A stretch of 64,000 bases of DNA from Endothia cerciana (taxonomy: Eukaryota > Ascomycota > Sordariomycetes > Diaporthales > Cryphonectriaceae): positions 372,001 to 436,000 of the forward strand of contig JALRMH010000027.1 of assembly GCA_026119935.1 (NCBI GenBank), given 5' to 3'. The stretch's first letter is position 1. Each line of letters opens with the position of its first letter. Under the pieces are notes generated by a model, which had not been told where the DNA came from, ran no database searches, and was given only the letters and a program-made list of their open reading frames with translations. The position numbers and the translations under genes were made by a program. Of the stretch, positions 1 through 10,726 are shown in pieces.

Positions 1-594
1 TCACCAGAAGTCAGGTGCTAATTTCGCCCTTCTTGTTGGCGGCATCCTGAATGGCCTGGAGATCAATGGTCCAGGATCAGGACTATCCTTTGACTAGGCG
101 CTCGAACTCAAATATGTTGGTTCCTCTCCCGGATGGTAGGACTTGGCACATGATGAACAGCAGGTTATCCCAGTCTGGTTCATAGGCAGAACTTCCGGTC
201 CAACGCAGACAAGCGCAATGGGAGACCAAATAGGGCAGTCTCGCAATACCATGCCAGCCAGCCAGCCAGCCAGCCTCAGCCGGAGACGTCAGGAAGGACA
301 GAGTACAGGAAATAAAAGACAAAGCTTCCAGGACTATCTTCCATCAACGTCCGAGCCGCAATCCCAAAGGAAGCCATCAAGGGCAAGGACGGCTCGCACC
401 TGGCCACAATAGAGACCGGGAAACCCCCCCCCCCCCCTTTTTTTTTTCTGTTCGTTCTTTCATGTACAATGTTTCTCCTTGAGAAACTGGGCCAGCGCAG
501 CTATGTCACAGTATTGCGAGGGGTGCTGGGCCTCCTTTCCGTCGCACTGGTGTAAATCACACCCCTCCCCCTCCCCCCATGGCGGTCCTCATTG
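1..594. other. left edge, no complete gene recognised
   Basis: No complete gene can be supported between the window edge and the stop of the cytochrome-b5-like gene at 595. A C14/T10 homopolymer pair lies at 424-447. The first 60 bases have an open minus-strand frame ending in a TGA at 11-13, listed separately. An alternative plus-strand frame over bases 2-97 is also open and ends in TAG, so the strand of any edge gene is undecided. Confidence 0.4.
11..55 (-). CDS. possible last exon of an edge gene (very short)
   Basis: Read on the minus strand, an intron-like acceptor (CTCCAG) at 56-58 is followed by 14 codons ending AANKKGEIST and a TGA at 11-13. The composition looks protein-like, but the piece is too short to name. 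No convincing upstream exon was found between here and 594, and the plus strand is also open over the same bases. This is a weak suggestion only. Confidence 0.13.
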   Translation of the reverse strand, partial: AIQDAANKKGEIST

Positions 595-1458
595 CTATTT
601 CTTGCCCTCGGGAATCTTCCTAGGTTTTCTGCCCTTGGCCGCCTGAGCACACAGCTCCCTCTTGGGCTCCTTCTCCAGCCAGTCGGCAGGCCTCTTGACG
701 TAGCCAACGAAGGTGTACTTCTTGCTGTTGCCGAAGAAGTCGACCCAGTGCTTTAGGCCTTCGTAGACCTTCTTCTCGGCCTGCCGCCTCTCTTGCGCCC
801 TAAGGTTCTTCATATCGGCCTTGGTCCAGTGCCTGTCGACCTCGGGGTCGTCCAAGGGCAGGTACATCTCCTCGACGCCGCGCATGTCGGGCGTCTGGTC
901 CTCCTTGAAGCAGCCGGTCACGAAGCCCCGGCTCGCGTCGACGCCGGCAAAGACGTTGTACGAGCCTCCCGGGCCGTACATCCTGCTCCCAGCGGTGACG
1001 TCGTAGATTGTGTGGTTGATGGCGAGGTAGATTGGCTTGGTGGGGTCAGAGCCGTCGTAGGCGCGCAGCTCTTCGGGCGTGAGGTAGAGCGGACCGTTCT
1101 ATTCACGCCAGACCGGGTCAGCACAGGGGGGCTCGTGCACAATCAAACACGCGCTTGCACATACCCATTGGCTCTTCCACCACTCCAGCCGTAGGTATTT
1201 CGGCGGGACCTTCATGGTCCAGAAGAAGGACTCTCCTCCGGAGACGAGGTAGCTCAGGCCGCAGGAGGCGAAGAAGAGGAAGGTCAGGACGCGGGCAAAG
1301 TCCACCCAGCGGTTCTCGTACTCGACCTCTTCGTCATCGACCCTCCTGCTCTTCTTCTTGCCCTTTCTCGAGGGCGATGGGGAGGGCGGCTCTTGGGTGT
1401 CCCCGGCGTCCCCGGCCTCCTTTTCCGCCCTGCGCTGGCGGACCGTGGAACCCGCCAT
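595..1458 (-). CDS. cytochrome b5-like heme/steroid-binding (MAPR-type) membrane protein
   Basis: Two exons, 1458-1165 and 1098-595, give 265 residues. The 66-nt intron has a GTATGT donor and TAG acceptor and joins in phase 0. Seen: a lysine/arginine-rich N-terminus (residues about 30-40), one hydrophobic segment (about 54-73), then a cytochrome-b5-like domain (about 99-190) starting with the family-typical YLTPEELRAYDG and including the IYDVTAG and YGPGGSYNVFAGVDASR stretches. The C-terminal tail is basic. The domain order is that of membrane-associated progesterone-receptor-like proteins, which bind heme in the ER and support sterol metabolism. The protein is longer than yeast Dap1, so it is a related family member, not a clear Dap1 orthologue. 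The start is the only good ATG before the hydrophobic segment. It is transcribed divergently from the coiled-coil gene at 2096. Confidence 0.85.
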
Positions 1459-2095
1459 GATTGAAAACGTATATCAGTACCGAGGAGAAGGAACGGGTAG
1501 AAGAGGGAGAAGATAGGATTGTGGACAGATCTCTTCGTCAAGCTGGCCCAGGCCGGCGGGGTTCGTCCAGCAGCTGGCCGCCGCCGCCGACAGCACTGGA
1601 GGTCGCTGAACAAAGCCCCTCTGCCCCTGTAGTTGCCATCCCCCTGCAATAGAGCCCGGGCTGATTGGTAGCGCTGGGCGGTTACTCTAGCAACCAGCCC
1701 AGGTGCTCCCCCGGGCGCCCCACTGATCTCATTCTGGGCAAGCAAATGTTCGGTGCGGGAAACTGGAAATAGCACGTCAACAACCAGCCATCTCGCCATC
1801 CCGCCCGCGACAAACACGCACGCACGAACGCACGCACGCACACGAAACAGCTGCCTTGCTACACAACACCTGCTCCCTACACGATAAGGCCTTGTCGTCC
1901 TGGTTGCTTGTTGCTTTGTTTCTCTGCTGCAGGCTTCAGGCTGCTTAGCCGCGTGGGCGATCCCATCCATGACCTTAACGGAAGTTAATCCCTCCTAGCA
2001 ACTCTTTTTTTTTTGCAACTGTTTACCTCCTCCGCCCCAACCAGAATTCCAGACCGCCGTATCACATACCAGTCACGGTACAAAAAGAAGGAAAC
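1459..2095. promoter_or_regulatory. divergent intergenic region
   Basis: This 637-bp gap separates two divergently transcribed genes and should hold both promoters. It contains a CGCA tetranucleotide run at about 1816-1842 and a T9 tract near 2007, but no gene. The open frames through it lack splice sites or family resemblance. Confidence 0.5.
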
Positions 2096-4323
2096 ATGAT
2101 GGATCCGTCCTTGGATCAACTGGAACTCTCGACAACCCCCATCATACTCCGATCATCTCTCCCTCCTGCGCCGTCGACTCCAACCCAGGCAGACGCAGCC
2201 TTCGCAGGGTCAGCTGCAGACGACAACATGGCACCCCTCGAGCCAGTGTCCTCGGAGCGCATGAACAAGCAGATCGGCTCGGCCTCCCCCTCCAAGCGCG
2301 ACTCGAACACCTCCGTCCACAGCGCCATGTCACCATCCCGCCACGGCCACTCGCGCGACAGCTCCGTCAGTGATAAGATCAACCAGTTCAACACCCTCGC
2401 CGCCGTCCAGAGCAGCAAGCTCGAACGCAAGGCCGCCGACGCTGCCCTCAAGCGCGCCGTGCTGGGTCGCGAGGCCGCAGAGGAGGAGGTCCGCCGCTAC
2501 AAGGATGAGGTGCGCGCGCTGAGGAGGCAGGTCGAGGAGGGCAAGGAACGCGAGAGGAGGGTCGGCGAGAGGCTGGAAACCGTCATGGTATGTCAACCCC
2601 TAACCCCCGCATGCCAGCTGATTATAGGAACCTGGGGGGTGACTGACCTTCACGTGTTTGTCTGCAGGAGAGTTACGGTCGCGCAAAGGAGACCCACGCC
2701 CACACGCAGGCCCTCTGGGAGAAGGAGATCCGCCGCACCCGCAAGGAGACTTTCAAGAGCCAGAGCGTCATCGTGAAGCTCCAAGAAGAGCTCAAGTCCG
2801 CCCGCGCCGCCCAGAAGGCGGCGGAGGAGACCCTCCAGCGGGAGAAGGAGCGGGGCCTCAACCGCGAGCAGGAGGCATTCCAGGCCAGATACAACCTGGT
2901 CGGCCTGCAGGAGCAGCTCGACAAGAATCGCTCCGAGCTCGAACGGGCCCTCGAGCGGGTCAAGGTCGTCGAGCAGGAGCGCGACGCCTTCAAGACCCTG
3001 GCCAAGACCGAGGAGGACGTCGCCCGCATCGCTGCCGAGGGAAGACTGCCCCTGCCGATATCCAACAGGGGCGATGAGGACGACGAGTTTGGGAGCCCCG
3101 TCAAGACCGGATCCAGAGTGTCGTCGCTGTCGCTCGTCCATGTCAGGTCGTCCGCGGCCAGCGAGGCGGAGATCGAGGAGCTCTCAAGGCTCTGGCAGTG
3201 GGAGAAGCAGCGCGCCAACCGCGCAAACGACCACATCGAATACCTCGAGGCGGAGTGCCGACTGCACGCGTGCTCCTGCATGAAGAAGCGGCCGCGCTCA
3301 AGCATGGCCTTGCTCAGTCCCAAGCGCCAGAAGCGGGGCGAGCCTGCCCCTCTGGCAGACCCGTCGGACCGCATGATTCTTAGTGAGAAAGCGACAATCC
3401 CTCCACCGCGTGAGACGTCTGCTCATTCCATATCTCAGCCAGCAAAGCCGAGAAAGATCGAGCACAGTGAGGGGCGAAGGGCCACCATCTTCCTGCCGGA
3501 CCTGGGAACCTTCCAGACGGTGTCTGTGGAGGAGGCAGAGGCTATGGACAGGAACAGGAACAGGAACAGGAACAGGAACAGAAATAGGGAGAAGACAAAC
3601 GAGCATCCAGGTGTGCAGGACAGCGATAAGCCCATAGGCGACGCGCCTGCGTTGCCGGAGGGTCGCCAGATGCCCGAACGGTACTCGCGCACCCCGTCCG
3701 TCGAGCCACCATCCTTCGCAGTCGTGGGGCCAGAGAGGGCCTCGCTTGCATCGCTCTTGAGCGGGCCACAGCAAGAGATCGAGCCGATGGCGGCCGTCAA
3801 TATCTCTACCACGCTGAACAGCTCGGCACCTCCTGTCGTCGAAGTCAAGAAGATCACCGTGGCTAAGACCCGCGATGAGGGCTTCGCCCGGCCTCAACCC
3901 AGGCGTGCACCCCTCCAAGTCCAGGATCCTAATGTCGAAATAGTGCAGGAACAATATCCCTTCAAGACATCCTTCGGCTCCCGCCCACACACCACGACTT
4001 CCTTCTATTCGACAGCCACAACAACAACCACAGTGCCCCTGCGCGAGGAGAGCTCAGAACCGAGCATGGCTCAGAAACTCTTGGCCCTGCAGCGGACCCC
4101 CTCGCGTGGACGGGTGGCGGATGACAGCGCGCCGACCTGGGACGTCAACAATCCTGCCCTGACCCCGACCATGACGAGGGAGCAGGCCCTGGCCAAGATT
4201 CGTGAGCGACGGGGCCGTGCTAAGAGCGGAGCGGCTGTCACACCGCACAAGGGCATGATGAGAGGCGTCGAGAGGAGAGACTTGAGTGCGCCCGCCGGTA
4301 GGAAGGGAAGACTCGGGTCATAA
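2096..4323 (+). CDS. conserved coiled-coil protein of unknown function
   Basis: Exons 2096-2587 and 2668-4323 give 715 residues. The 80-nt intron has GTATGT/CTGCAG borders, is in phase 0, and falls inside the coiled coil. Residues about 90-280 are dominated by charged heptads rich in E, K, R and A, typical of a long coiled coil. It is preceded by a serine/proline-rich N-terminus and followed by a long low-complexity region containing a basic KKRPRS-type segment, an Arg-Asn repeat (residues about 459-471) and a basic C-terminus. The start is the first of two adjacent ATGs in a good context (AAACATGATG). I recognise the layout as that of fungal coiled-coil proteins lacking an assigned role; a cytoskeletal or spindle scaffold is possible but not shown. 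Confidence 0.85.
3550..3588 (+). repeat. in-frame AGGAAC hexanucleotide repeat
   Basis: Five perfect AGGAAC units plus one degenerate unit and a final AGG encode an alternating Arg-Asn run inside the coiled-coil protein. The unit is a multiple of three, so slippage changes length without breaking the frame. Confidence 0.95.
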
Positions 4324-4698
4324 AGCATCGGGATGTCCGGTCTCATCACTGAGCCGAACGGTGAACGGCTCCCGGACGTCTCGTCTGGCTTGTCAGGGTG
4401 CCTGTTGATTTATTATTCGTTGTTTATGTCGTCGTCTTCAGGATACCTTTTGGTGGTCGTCCGCTCAGCATTTCCTGGCGTTGGTGATGACTTGGACGTT
4501 GTCATGGGCAGGGGAGGAGGGGGGGCGAATCATGGCTGTAGGTAGCGGGGCAGGTTTTTCGTTATCACTCGCTGGATCACGGCTCAGGATCAAAATCAGG
4601 GCGGGAAATACCAATCTTTAATTCAGGACGAGCCGCATTGTCATTTGTGCAATCTCCGTTTTCCAGGTCCTTCTTTCACAACCTGCTACGCACCAGGT
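4324..4698. other. convergent 3' intergenic region
   Basis: This lies between the 3' ends of the coiled-coil gene (+) and the BTB gene (-). Nothing beyond likely untranslated regions and polyadenylation signals is visible. Confidence 0.5.
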
Positions 4699-6484
4699 TC
4701 AACCCTTCAAAAAGGGTCTTGCCTCGTTTCTTGCGTGTTCACCGGTCAGGGCATCCAGTTTAACAGCAAACAGCACGCACTCAACACCGCCCCTCCCATC
4801 CTCCGCACTCTGTATCCGTAGCCTCCACTGCGCCGTCTTCAAGACCCAGTACCCACCCTGTCCACCCATGCCGCCGAGGTCGCTATCAAGCCTCCTGCGT
4901 TTTCTCGACGGCATCAGCGACAGCCCAGAGAGCCCCGTCGGCGACTCGCCGACGCTCGTCCCAGCGCTCCCATTCACCGAGGCCGGCCCAGCCGTAGGTG
5001 TTCCGCTCTCGTCCCCGCCCTCGGACAGCACATTGCCGGTATATCTGCCCCCATCCAGCGTGATGGCCGTCTCGGGCGTGATGACGCACTTGACCCAGTC
5101 GTCGCTCAGCGGCGTGTTCCCGGGCGTGGCGGGCTGGCCCGACGCCCCGCCGGAGGCCATCAGCAGGCCCAGGGGCTGCGTGGTCGGCGGCAAGTTCAGC
5201 TTGCTCGCGATGACCTCGAGCAGCTTGGTCAGGCGCGTCCGCGCGTCCCGGAAGAACTCGACCCGGGTACCCGCGGCCCCGGCGGCGCGGAAGTGCAGCC
5301 GCATGCACTCCCCGCCGACCTCCAGGACCAGCTCGGCCGGCCTGTCGTCGACAAAGGGCCTGGCGTAGTTGACCCAGCCGGCGGCGGGGTCGGCGCCGGG
5401 CAGGGCGGCGAGGCGCAGGGGCTCGGGGAGGATGCTGACGCCGCTCTTGAGGACGTCGTCGAGGCGCAGGGCGATCTCGTCCCGGCCGCGGGCCTGGTTG
5501 AAGCCCAGGGCGTGCGGGATGAGGCGCTGCTCGAGCCCCTTGAAGTTGAAGTAGCGGCAGTCCCTGAGCAGGCCGGCGCGGTGCTCCTCGTCGCGGATGT
5601 GCAGCGGGTAGCCCCTCAGCAAGCGGAGCAGCTCGGCGAAGGTCTCGGCGCTGCGGCCGGGGACGGAGGGCGGGATGATGGAGGGGGGCCGGATGAGCCC
5701 CTCGCGGTCGAGGCCGGGGAAGAGGTCGGAGGGGTCGGAGAAGAAGATGGCAAAGCCCAGGCTGAAGAAGTTGGGCGAGTTCCCGGGCTCGGAGAAGAGG
5801 TCCTTGGGGATCTGGAACTCGCGGTGGCCGATGGACATGAAGATGCTCTCCTCGTAGAGCTGCGAGATGAGCTTGGGCAGGGAGTAGAACTGCGCGTCGG
5901 CGAAGAGGCGGACGAAGTGCGTCGCGTCGCGCGGCGAGACGTGGTAGCCCTGCAGGTGCAGGGAGATGTCCCGAAAGGTCAGCGGGTCGCGGTCGATATA
6001 CAGCGTGCGGATGGCCGTGGCGGGGTCGGCATCTGCCTCCTCGGCCTGTTTAAGCTGGCAGAGGAAGTACTGGGAGAAGTAGGACGGCGCTGGTGGGAGG
6101 GGTCAGCAAGAGGTGATGGGCCAGCGGGCGACGGGCAGGGGACGGGGCATGAGGAGAAGAAGGTAGGCAGGTCGGGCCAGAGGGGACCAGCACCCCTTGA
6201 CCAGACCAGACCAGACCAGACCAGACCAGACCAGACGTGACGTGACATGACATACCGTCCGAGGAGAGGGAGGCGCCCGAGAGCTTGAACAGCTCGGAGC
6301 CGATCTGGATAGGGAAGACGCGCTCATGAGGGAGGATGTTGGGGATCCCGGCGTGCATCTTGATGGACGGCCCGGATTGGGAGGTAGAAGAAGGGGCACG
6401 GCCCTGGTGCTGATGAGCGGCCTGGTGGTGACGGGAGTAGTTCGCCCCGGGCGTGGTGCTGTTGGTGGACGGTTCGTTGGGCAT
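4699..6484 (-). CDS. BTB/POZ (T1-type) domain protein, Whi2-like
   Basis: Exons 6484-6256 and 6089-4699 give 539 residues. The 166-nt intron (GTATGT...CACCAG) splits one codon. After a Ser/Thr/Gln-rich N-terminus, residues about 55-160 form a BTB/T1-like domain: FPIQIGSELFKLSG, then SYFSQYFL, LYIDRDPLTFRDISLHLQGY and the closing FVRLFADAQFYSLPKLISQL. A second conserved block (SLGFAIFFSDPSDLFPGLDR) follows, then a C-terminal domain with an RKRRR basic cluster and a serine/glycine linker. The arrangement resembles fungal Whi2-type BTB proteins, which in yeast act with Psr phosphatases in stress response and TORC1 restraint. That functional link is family knowledge, not shown here. It could be another T1-BTB protein such as a potassium-channel-tetramerisation-like adaptor. 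Confidence 0.8.
6201..6236. repeat. CCAGA pentanucleotide microsatellite in intron
   Basis: Seven perfect tandem copies of CCAGA lie inside the single intron of the BTB gene, close to its donor, where length change would not alter the protein. Confidence 0.95.
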
Positions 6485-7378
6485 CTTGATCCGTTCGTTG
6501 ACTTCGTCCCCTTGGGTTTTTAGCTCATGTCATATCCTTTTCAGCCTTCTTGTTTTTCCGTGGCCAGGCATTGATTGAACTACTTCATGGTATCTCCCTC
6601 CGCCGCCTCCTCTCTACCTCTCCTCCAGCTCCTCCTCCTCCTCCTCCTCCTTGATCGCGGGAGGAAGATCGAAGCGTGGACTGCCTGGACCGCCTAGACT
6701 GGACAGCCTGACCGGGGAGTCAGATCATGACCACGCTGGGGGGGGAAGGCTTCAGAGATCTGTGGGAGTGCTATACGCGATGGGGTGTGGGGCTCACGAT
6801 GAGATCCTTTGGGAAATCCTAGGAGCCTCGAGCCTCGATCGCGGTTGGAGGGAGATGATGATTATGCTGGGGAGGATGATAAGATTGGGGGACTGCCTGC
6901 AGGATGAGCAGTCATGCTTGTGAGCCGCCGTAGTACTTGGCGACCCCAGGCGCTAGACTCAGAGCGTGCAGGCTTGTAACCCCCCACGAGGAACGCCTAC
7001 CGGCCCGCACCGCCAGCAGCACACAAGGCTTATTAATCCTTCCAGCCTTCCAGGGCCCAATAGTTTACCCCCCAAGGGGCGCAAAAAAAACCCCCCAAAA
7101 AAAAGAGGATAAATAAGAAAACCCGCCCCAAAAAATCAAATCTGAAGAACGCGACATCACCTCATGCACGCATGCTACCACACGTTCAATCAACCTCGCG
7201 ACGGCACGGGCCACAGCTCCCTTTTGATCTGGGTGATATTGGGTCTGAGGCCCTTCTCGGCCTCTACAGGCTACGACACAAAAATTGTACCTCCCATGAC
7301 ACATGTAAGTACTGGCCAGTCACGGCTCATCCATCAGTATGCAGCAGAGATATTGTGATGCTGTCTGTCCAGCCAGGC
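6485..7378. other. intergenic region with simple repeats
   Basis: No gene is supported. The region holds a CTC/CCT trinucleotide run (about 6629-6652) in the likely 5' leader of the BTB gene and an A8-C6-A8 tract at 7083-7104. The open frames have no homology-like features. Confidence 0.5.
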
Positions 7379-8137
7379 CTACTGGACCAGGATCCCACCG
7401 TTCGTGTTGATGACAGAGCCCGTGTTGTTCGAGTCCTTCATGAGGTAGATGTACGCCTCGGCCACCTCCTCCGGGCTGCCGACCTTGCCCAGGAGGGCCG
7501 TCTTCGCCGCCTCGGCCATCCTCGCAGCCCGTACCTCCTCCGGCCCTTGCATCTCCGTGTCCGTCGCCCCGGGGCTGACAATGTTCACCCGGATCGGCGC
7601 CAGGTCCAGTGCCAGGCCTCGCGTGAGCCCGTTCATCGCCGCGGCGTACCCGCAGAGGACCGCGGCACCCTTCACGGGCCTGTCCGCGACCCGCCCGCTG
7701 GTGAAGGTCAGGGACGACGTCGGGGACGCCCTCAGGAACCGCGGGCCCAGCTTTCCCAGCAGGGCCGGCACCACCACGGAGAACTGGCTGACGCCCTGGA
7801 TCCACTCGGCCGTGGCGTTCGACAGCGGCATGAAGCTCAGCACGTTGGCCGTCGAGACGATGTGGTCGAGCTGCCCGCTGAGCGCCGACTTGGCCTCGCC
7901 CAGCAGCTTCTCGAGCTGCGCCTCCACGTCGCTCTTGCTGATGTCGCACACCAGCCCCGTGACCTTGGCGTTCGGAACGGCGTCCTTGATCTTCTGGACG
8001 GCCTTCTCGACCCTGGCCTGGTTGGACGACGCGATGGCCACGTTGAGGCCCTCGGCGGCCGCGAGCTTCGCCACGCCGGCACCTATGCCTGAGGAGCCGC
8101 CGATAACGAGCAGGTTTTGCCCGGCGATTGAAGGCAT
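7379..8137 (-). CDS. short-chain dehydrogenase/reductase fold protein, catalytic Lys absent
   Basis: A single-exon gene of 252 residues. The Rossmann nucleotide-binding motif GGSSGIG is at residues 13-19, and the C-terminus contains LALDLAPIRVNIVSPGATDTEM, the classic SDR 'PG' segment. The active site departs from the rule: the expected YxxxK reads Y164-A-A-A-M168, with Met in place of the essential Lys, and the usual NAG motif reads TAN (about 97-99). The protein therefore may bind NAD(P) but is unlikely to use standard SDR chemistry. Related fungal SDRs with the same GYAA-type sequence exist to my knowledge, so this may be a real subfamily, not a fresh loss. The start is the ATG immediately before the glycine-rich motif. 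Confidence 0.85.
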   Translation of the reverse strand: MPSIAGQNLLVIGGSSGIGAGVAKLAAAEGLNVAIASSNQARVEKAVQKIKDAVPNAKVTGLVCDISKSDVEAQLEKLLGEAKSALSGQLDHIVSTANVLSFMPLSNATAEWIQGVSQFSVVVPALLGKLGPRFLRASPTSSLTFTSGRVADRPVKGAAVLCGYAAAMNGLTRGLALDLAPIRVNIVSPGATDTEMQGPEEVRAARMAEAAKTALLGKVGSPEEVAEAYIYLMKDSNNTGSVINTNGGILVQ

Positions 8138-9034
8138 GGCGGATATTTTATATCGCGGAAGACGTGCAAGGTGGGATTTTTTTTTTGGGTGGGGGGGGGG
8201 AGGGGTCAGCGTGCACTCAAACGCTGGCTTCTTTATTATTATTGTTATTAGTCCCTTCGCTGAGCCGATTGGAGAAATCTTTGGCCTATTTATCTGTGCT
8301 CATGAGGAGCGTGGCTGGGCGTCGTGACCAGCCACCAACGTTTCTGGCGGACAGTGCCACTCTCTTAAGTCCGTCTCATAAGGCACCTCTGCATTTGTAT
8401 CTACATAAGTACGTGTATGCGCGTATACGTGTCCAGACGGGAAATGTTTGTTGGCTGCTGCTTTGGGCCTGAGGCTTGACATCCCTCCCTTCCCCTCGGA
8501 GTTCGGAGTATCTTCTCACCCGATGCCAATGATCGAGTATCTGCCACGCAGACCTCTGGACGAGGCTTGCGGCCTCCATAATGAACACAGGCCGCGCAGG
8601 GAGGCCGTGACGCCCGCATTCTCGCGGAGATGCTGGTCCTCGAGCCAACATGACATGACGTCGATGGGCGCGGCAGCAGATGGCCTTTCAGTCCACAACA
8701 AAGGCTGCTCAATAGGAAAGCTTCAGAGGAGGTCACAAATTCAGAGACATTTCTCGTGGCCAAGAGCGCCAGCCTGAAGCTTATTGTCTGTCTCTACCCG
8801 CGGCGGATAATGGACGCTTGTCCTGCTGGGCCGCCTCTTTGATTGGGCTCAGCCCTGGGTAACCAAGGCGAAAGTCCACGCAGAGCTGGTATATAGTGGC
8901 AGCCATATTAACATCCGTTGATATTGTGCCTGGCCTTCTTAGTATTGTCTGAAAAGTATCAATTATCACATGCCTGGGGTCAAAACTCGGCAAAGACCCA
9001 CAAGAAAATTTCTGAGAACTCAAAATTACAGAAG
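8138..9034. promoter_or_regulatory. divergent intergenic region upstream of the secreted-protein gene
   Basis: This separates the SDR (-) and the secreted protein (+). A T10/G11 homopolymer junction is at about 8177-8200. A TATATAG element near 8891-8897, about 140 bp before the start codon, is a plausible TATA box for the secreted-protein gene. No other gene is supported. Confidence 0.45.
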
Positions 9035-9672
9035 ATGATGAGCTTCACCACCATAGCGCCTTTTGTTGCATTGGCCCTCGTCCTGGCCGTAGCCAGCCCC
9101 AGTGGGAGCCCAGCGCGGGATCTCTCCGCTGCCGTTTTTGACACTAGCTCGAGCGCAGTCCATGGGATGCAGTACTGCGGCAACTTCGCCAATGCCGACG
9201 GTACCATGGCAGTACAGCTCGTGGACAAGTTGGGCGAGGGTGGCCTGGCGAATCGCGACTATATTGTTGCCGCCCATGGGTGCAACCGCGTTCAGTGCTG
9301 GGACACGAGCGGTGTTTACGTCTGCAATGTAAGTCAAGAGGGTGTCCCCTGATTCCTGAAGGATTGGGAAGAATGCAGAGTTTCACTCACTAACAACATT
9401 TCATGTAGGACAACGACTCCGAGTTGACCGTCACAGGCGAGCAGGTCAGCGCCGTCGCGAAGCTTGTCTTGTCAGGCTGCTGCATGTTCAGCGCCAGTGA
9501 CCAGCAGATAAACCAGAAGATCATGTCCGGCCAGCAGTTCACCCAGTGGAACTGGAACGTCGTCGTCGGATATGCCGACTGTAACGTCCCCATCACGATG
9601 AAGCCTTCAGTCCTGGGCGGTTACGGGGTCAACAGCGGCAAATGTATGGAGTACTCTAGTATGGTTGGTTGA
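9035..9672 (+). CDS. small secreted cysteine-rich protein (effector-like)
   Basis: Exons 9035-9328 and 9409-9672 give 185 residues. The intron has GTAAGT/TAG borders and an ideal CACTAAC-type branch site. The first 20 or so residues (MMSFTTIAPFVALALVLAVA) are a signal peptide, followed by a short propeptide-like stretch. The mature part has eight cysteines: single ones in QYCG, HGCN, QCWD, YVCN, an adjacent pair in SGCCM, and two near the end (ADCN, GKCM). This is enough for four disulfides. No enzyme motif is visible. Size, secretion and cysteine content are typical of fungal effector candidates or surface-active proteins, but no named family was recognised. The start could be either of two adjacent ATGs. 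Confidence 0.8.
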
Positions 9673-10726
9673 TCAACACCTGACCAGCCGTTTTACTCGA
9701 GCCTCGAAACTCGATCGTCTCCATTCACGGTTCCGGGTGAGCTTGATCCATCTGCGCATCTGATCACATCTACGGGTGCCTCGAAGTCGCTAGGTATTTT
9801 CTTTTCTCTTCTTCTTCCGAAACCCCCCTTTTTTTTTTAGGTGCCAAGCCATCCTGAAGCGGCTTTCACTATGACTTCCATAAAGATCTCGGGAAAATTC
9901 ACCTTGGACCGCTTCCCAAACGAAGTGTTCCTTTCTCGAAAGAGTACACTCAACCCCCCCCCCCCTTTTCCCCGGGTCTCTTTTTATTTTCTTAGTTAAA
10001 GTCGTGACGGCACAGTAACATATCATGCTACATGGTAGACCGGCTCTGCCAGCCGTCTGCTCAGTTATCCTTAAAATGTTCGTGGCTGGAAGCTTGAATG
10101 CGATCCAAGCATTTCAATTAATTTTCCTTCCTGTTCGTGTTGAGTGATCCCCAACCCTCCAGTTTCTTCCGAGGGCATATCATACATGGGCTTTGCTGTC
10201 CCGTAGTAAATCTCCTGTTCGTGTTCCTCTCTCGAACATCGCGGTGAGACATTCTCCTCTCACTGAAACTGCCCTTTATTTCTCTTCTTCTCCGACTCGA
10301 CAGCGAGGAATATCGTTCCCTTATAATCTGTCACCTCCCGAAATCTAAATTACAATACAATATCGTGCGCCCAGTGCTCATTACCTTCTCGGGCGACTCA
10401 CTATCTCCTTCGCAGGTAGATAATTTACTCTGTGATTTAGCCCATGGTGGGGCACACCAATATCTACAGAGGATGACCCTAAGAAGCCGAATCCTTTCAG
10501 CCTTCTAATGGCAGGCAGCTTTTAACCTGAAACTTTTGGAGGCAGCTAGCAAAGAACATGGATAACAACTTTGGTAGGTCTGGATGATTTTGATTTCCCC
10601 TGCACCATCTGTAATCTTGCTTGCTTGCGCCCAGGGCCGTGAATTTCCTCAGCAAAGTCGCCCGTGGTCAGAGATCCAAGGGTGAGACTGTATCATATCT
10701 ACAGCCCTCATTTCTGAAGACCTTCG
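9673..10726. other. gene-poor region with pyrimidine-rich tracts
   Basis: This lies between the 3' ends of the secreted-protein gene (+) and the three-exon gene (-). C6/T10 (about 9823-9838) and C12/T4/C4 (about 9954-9973) tracts are present. A TC-rich stretch at 10160-10420 resembles an untranslated region. No coding frame with acceptable splice sites was found. Confidence 0.4.

Noticed and set aside
5293..6240. 315-codon plus-strand open frame
   Set aside because: Antisense to the BTB gene; composition (Glu/Gly/Val/Ala) is typical of a GC-rich shadow frame and it runs through the intron repeat.
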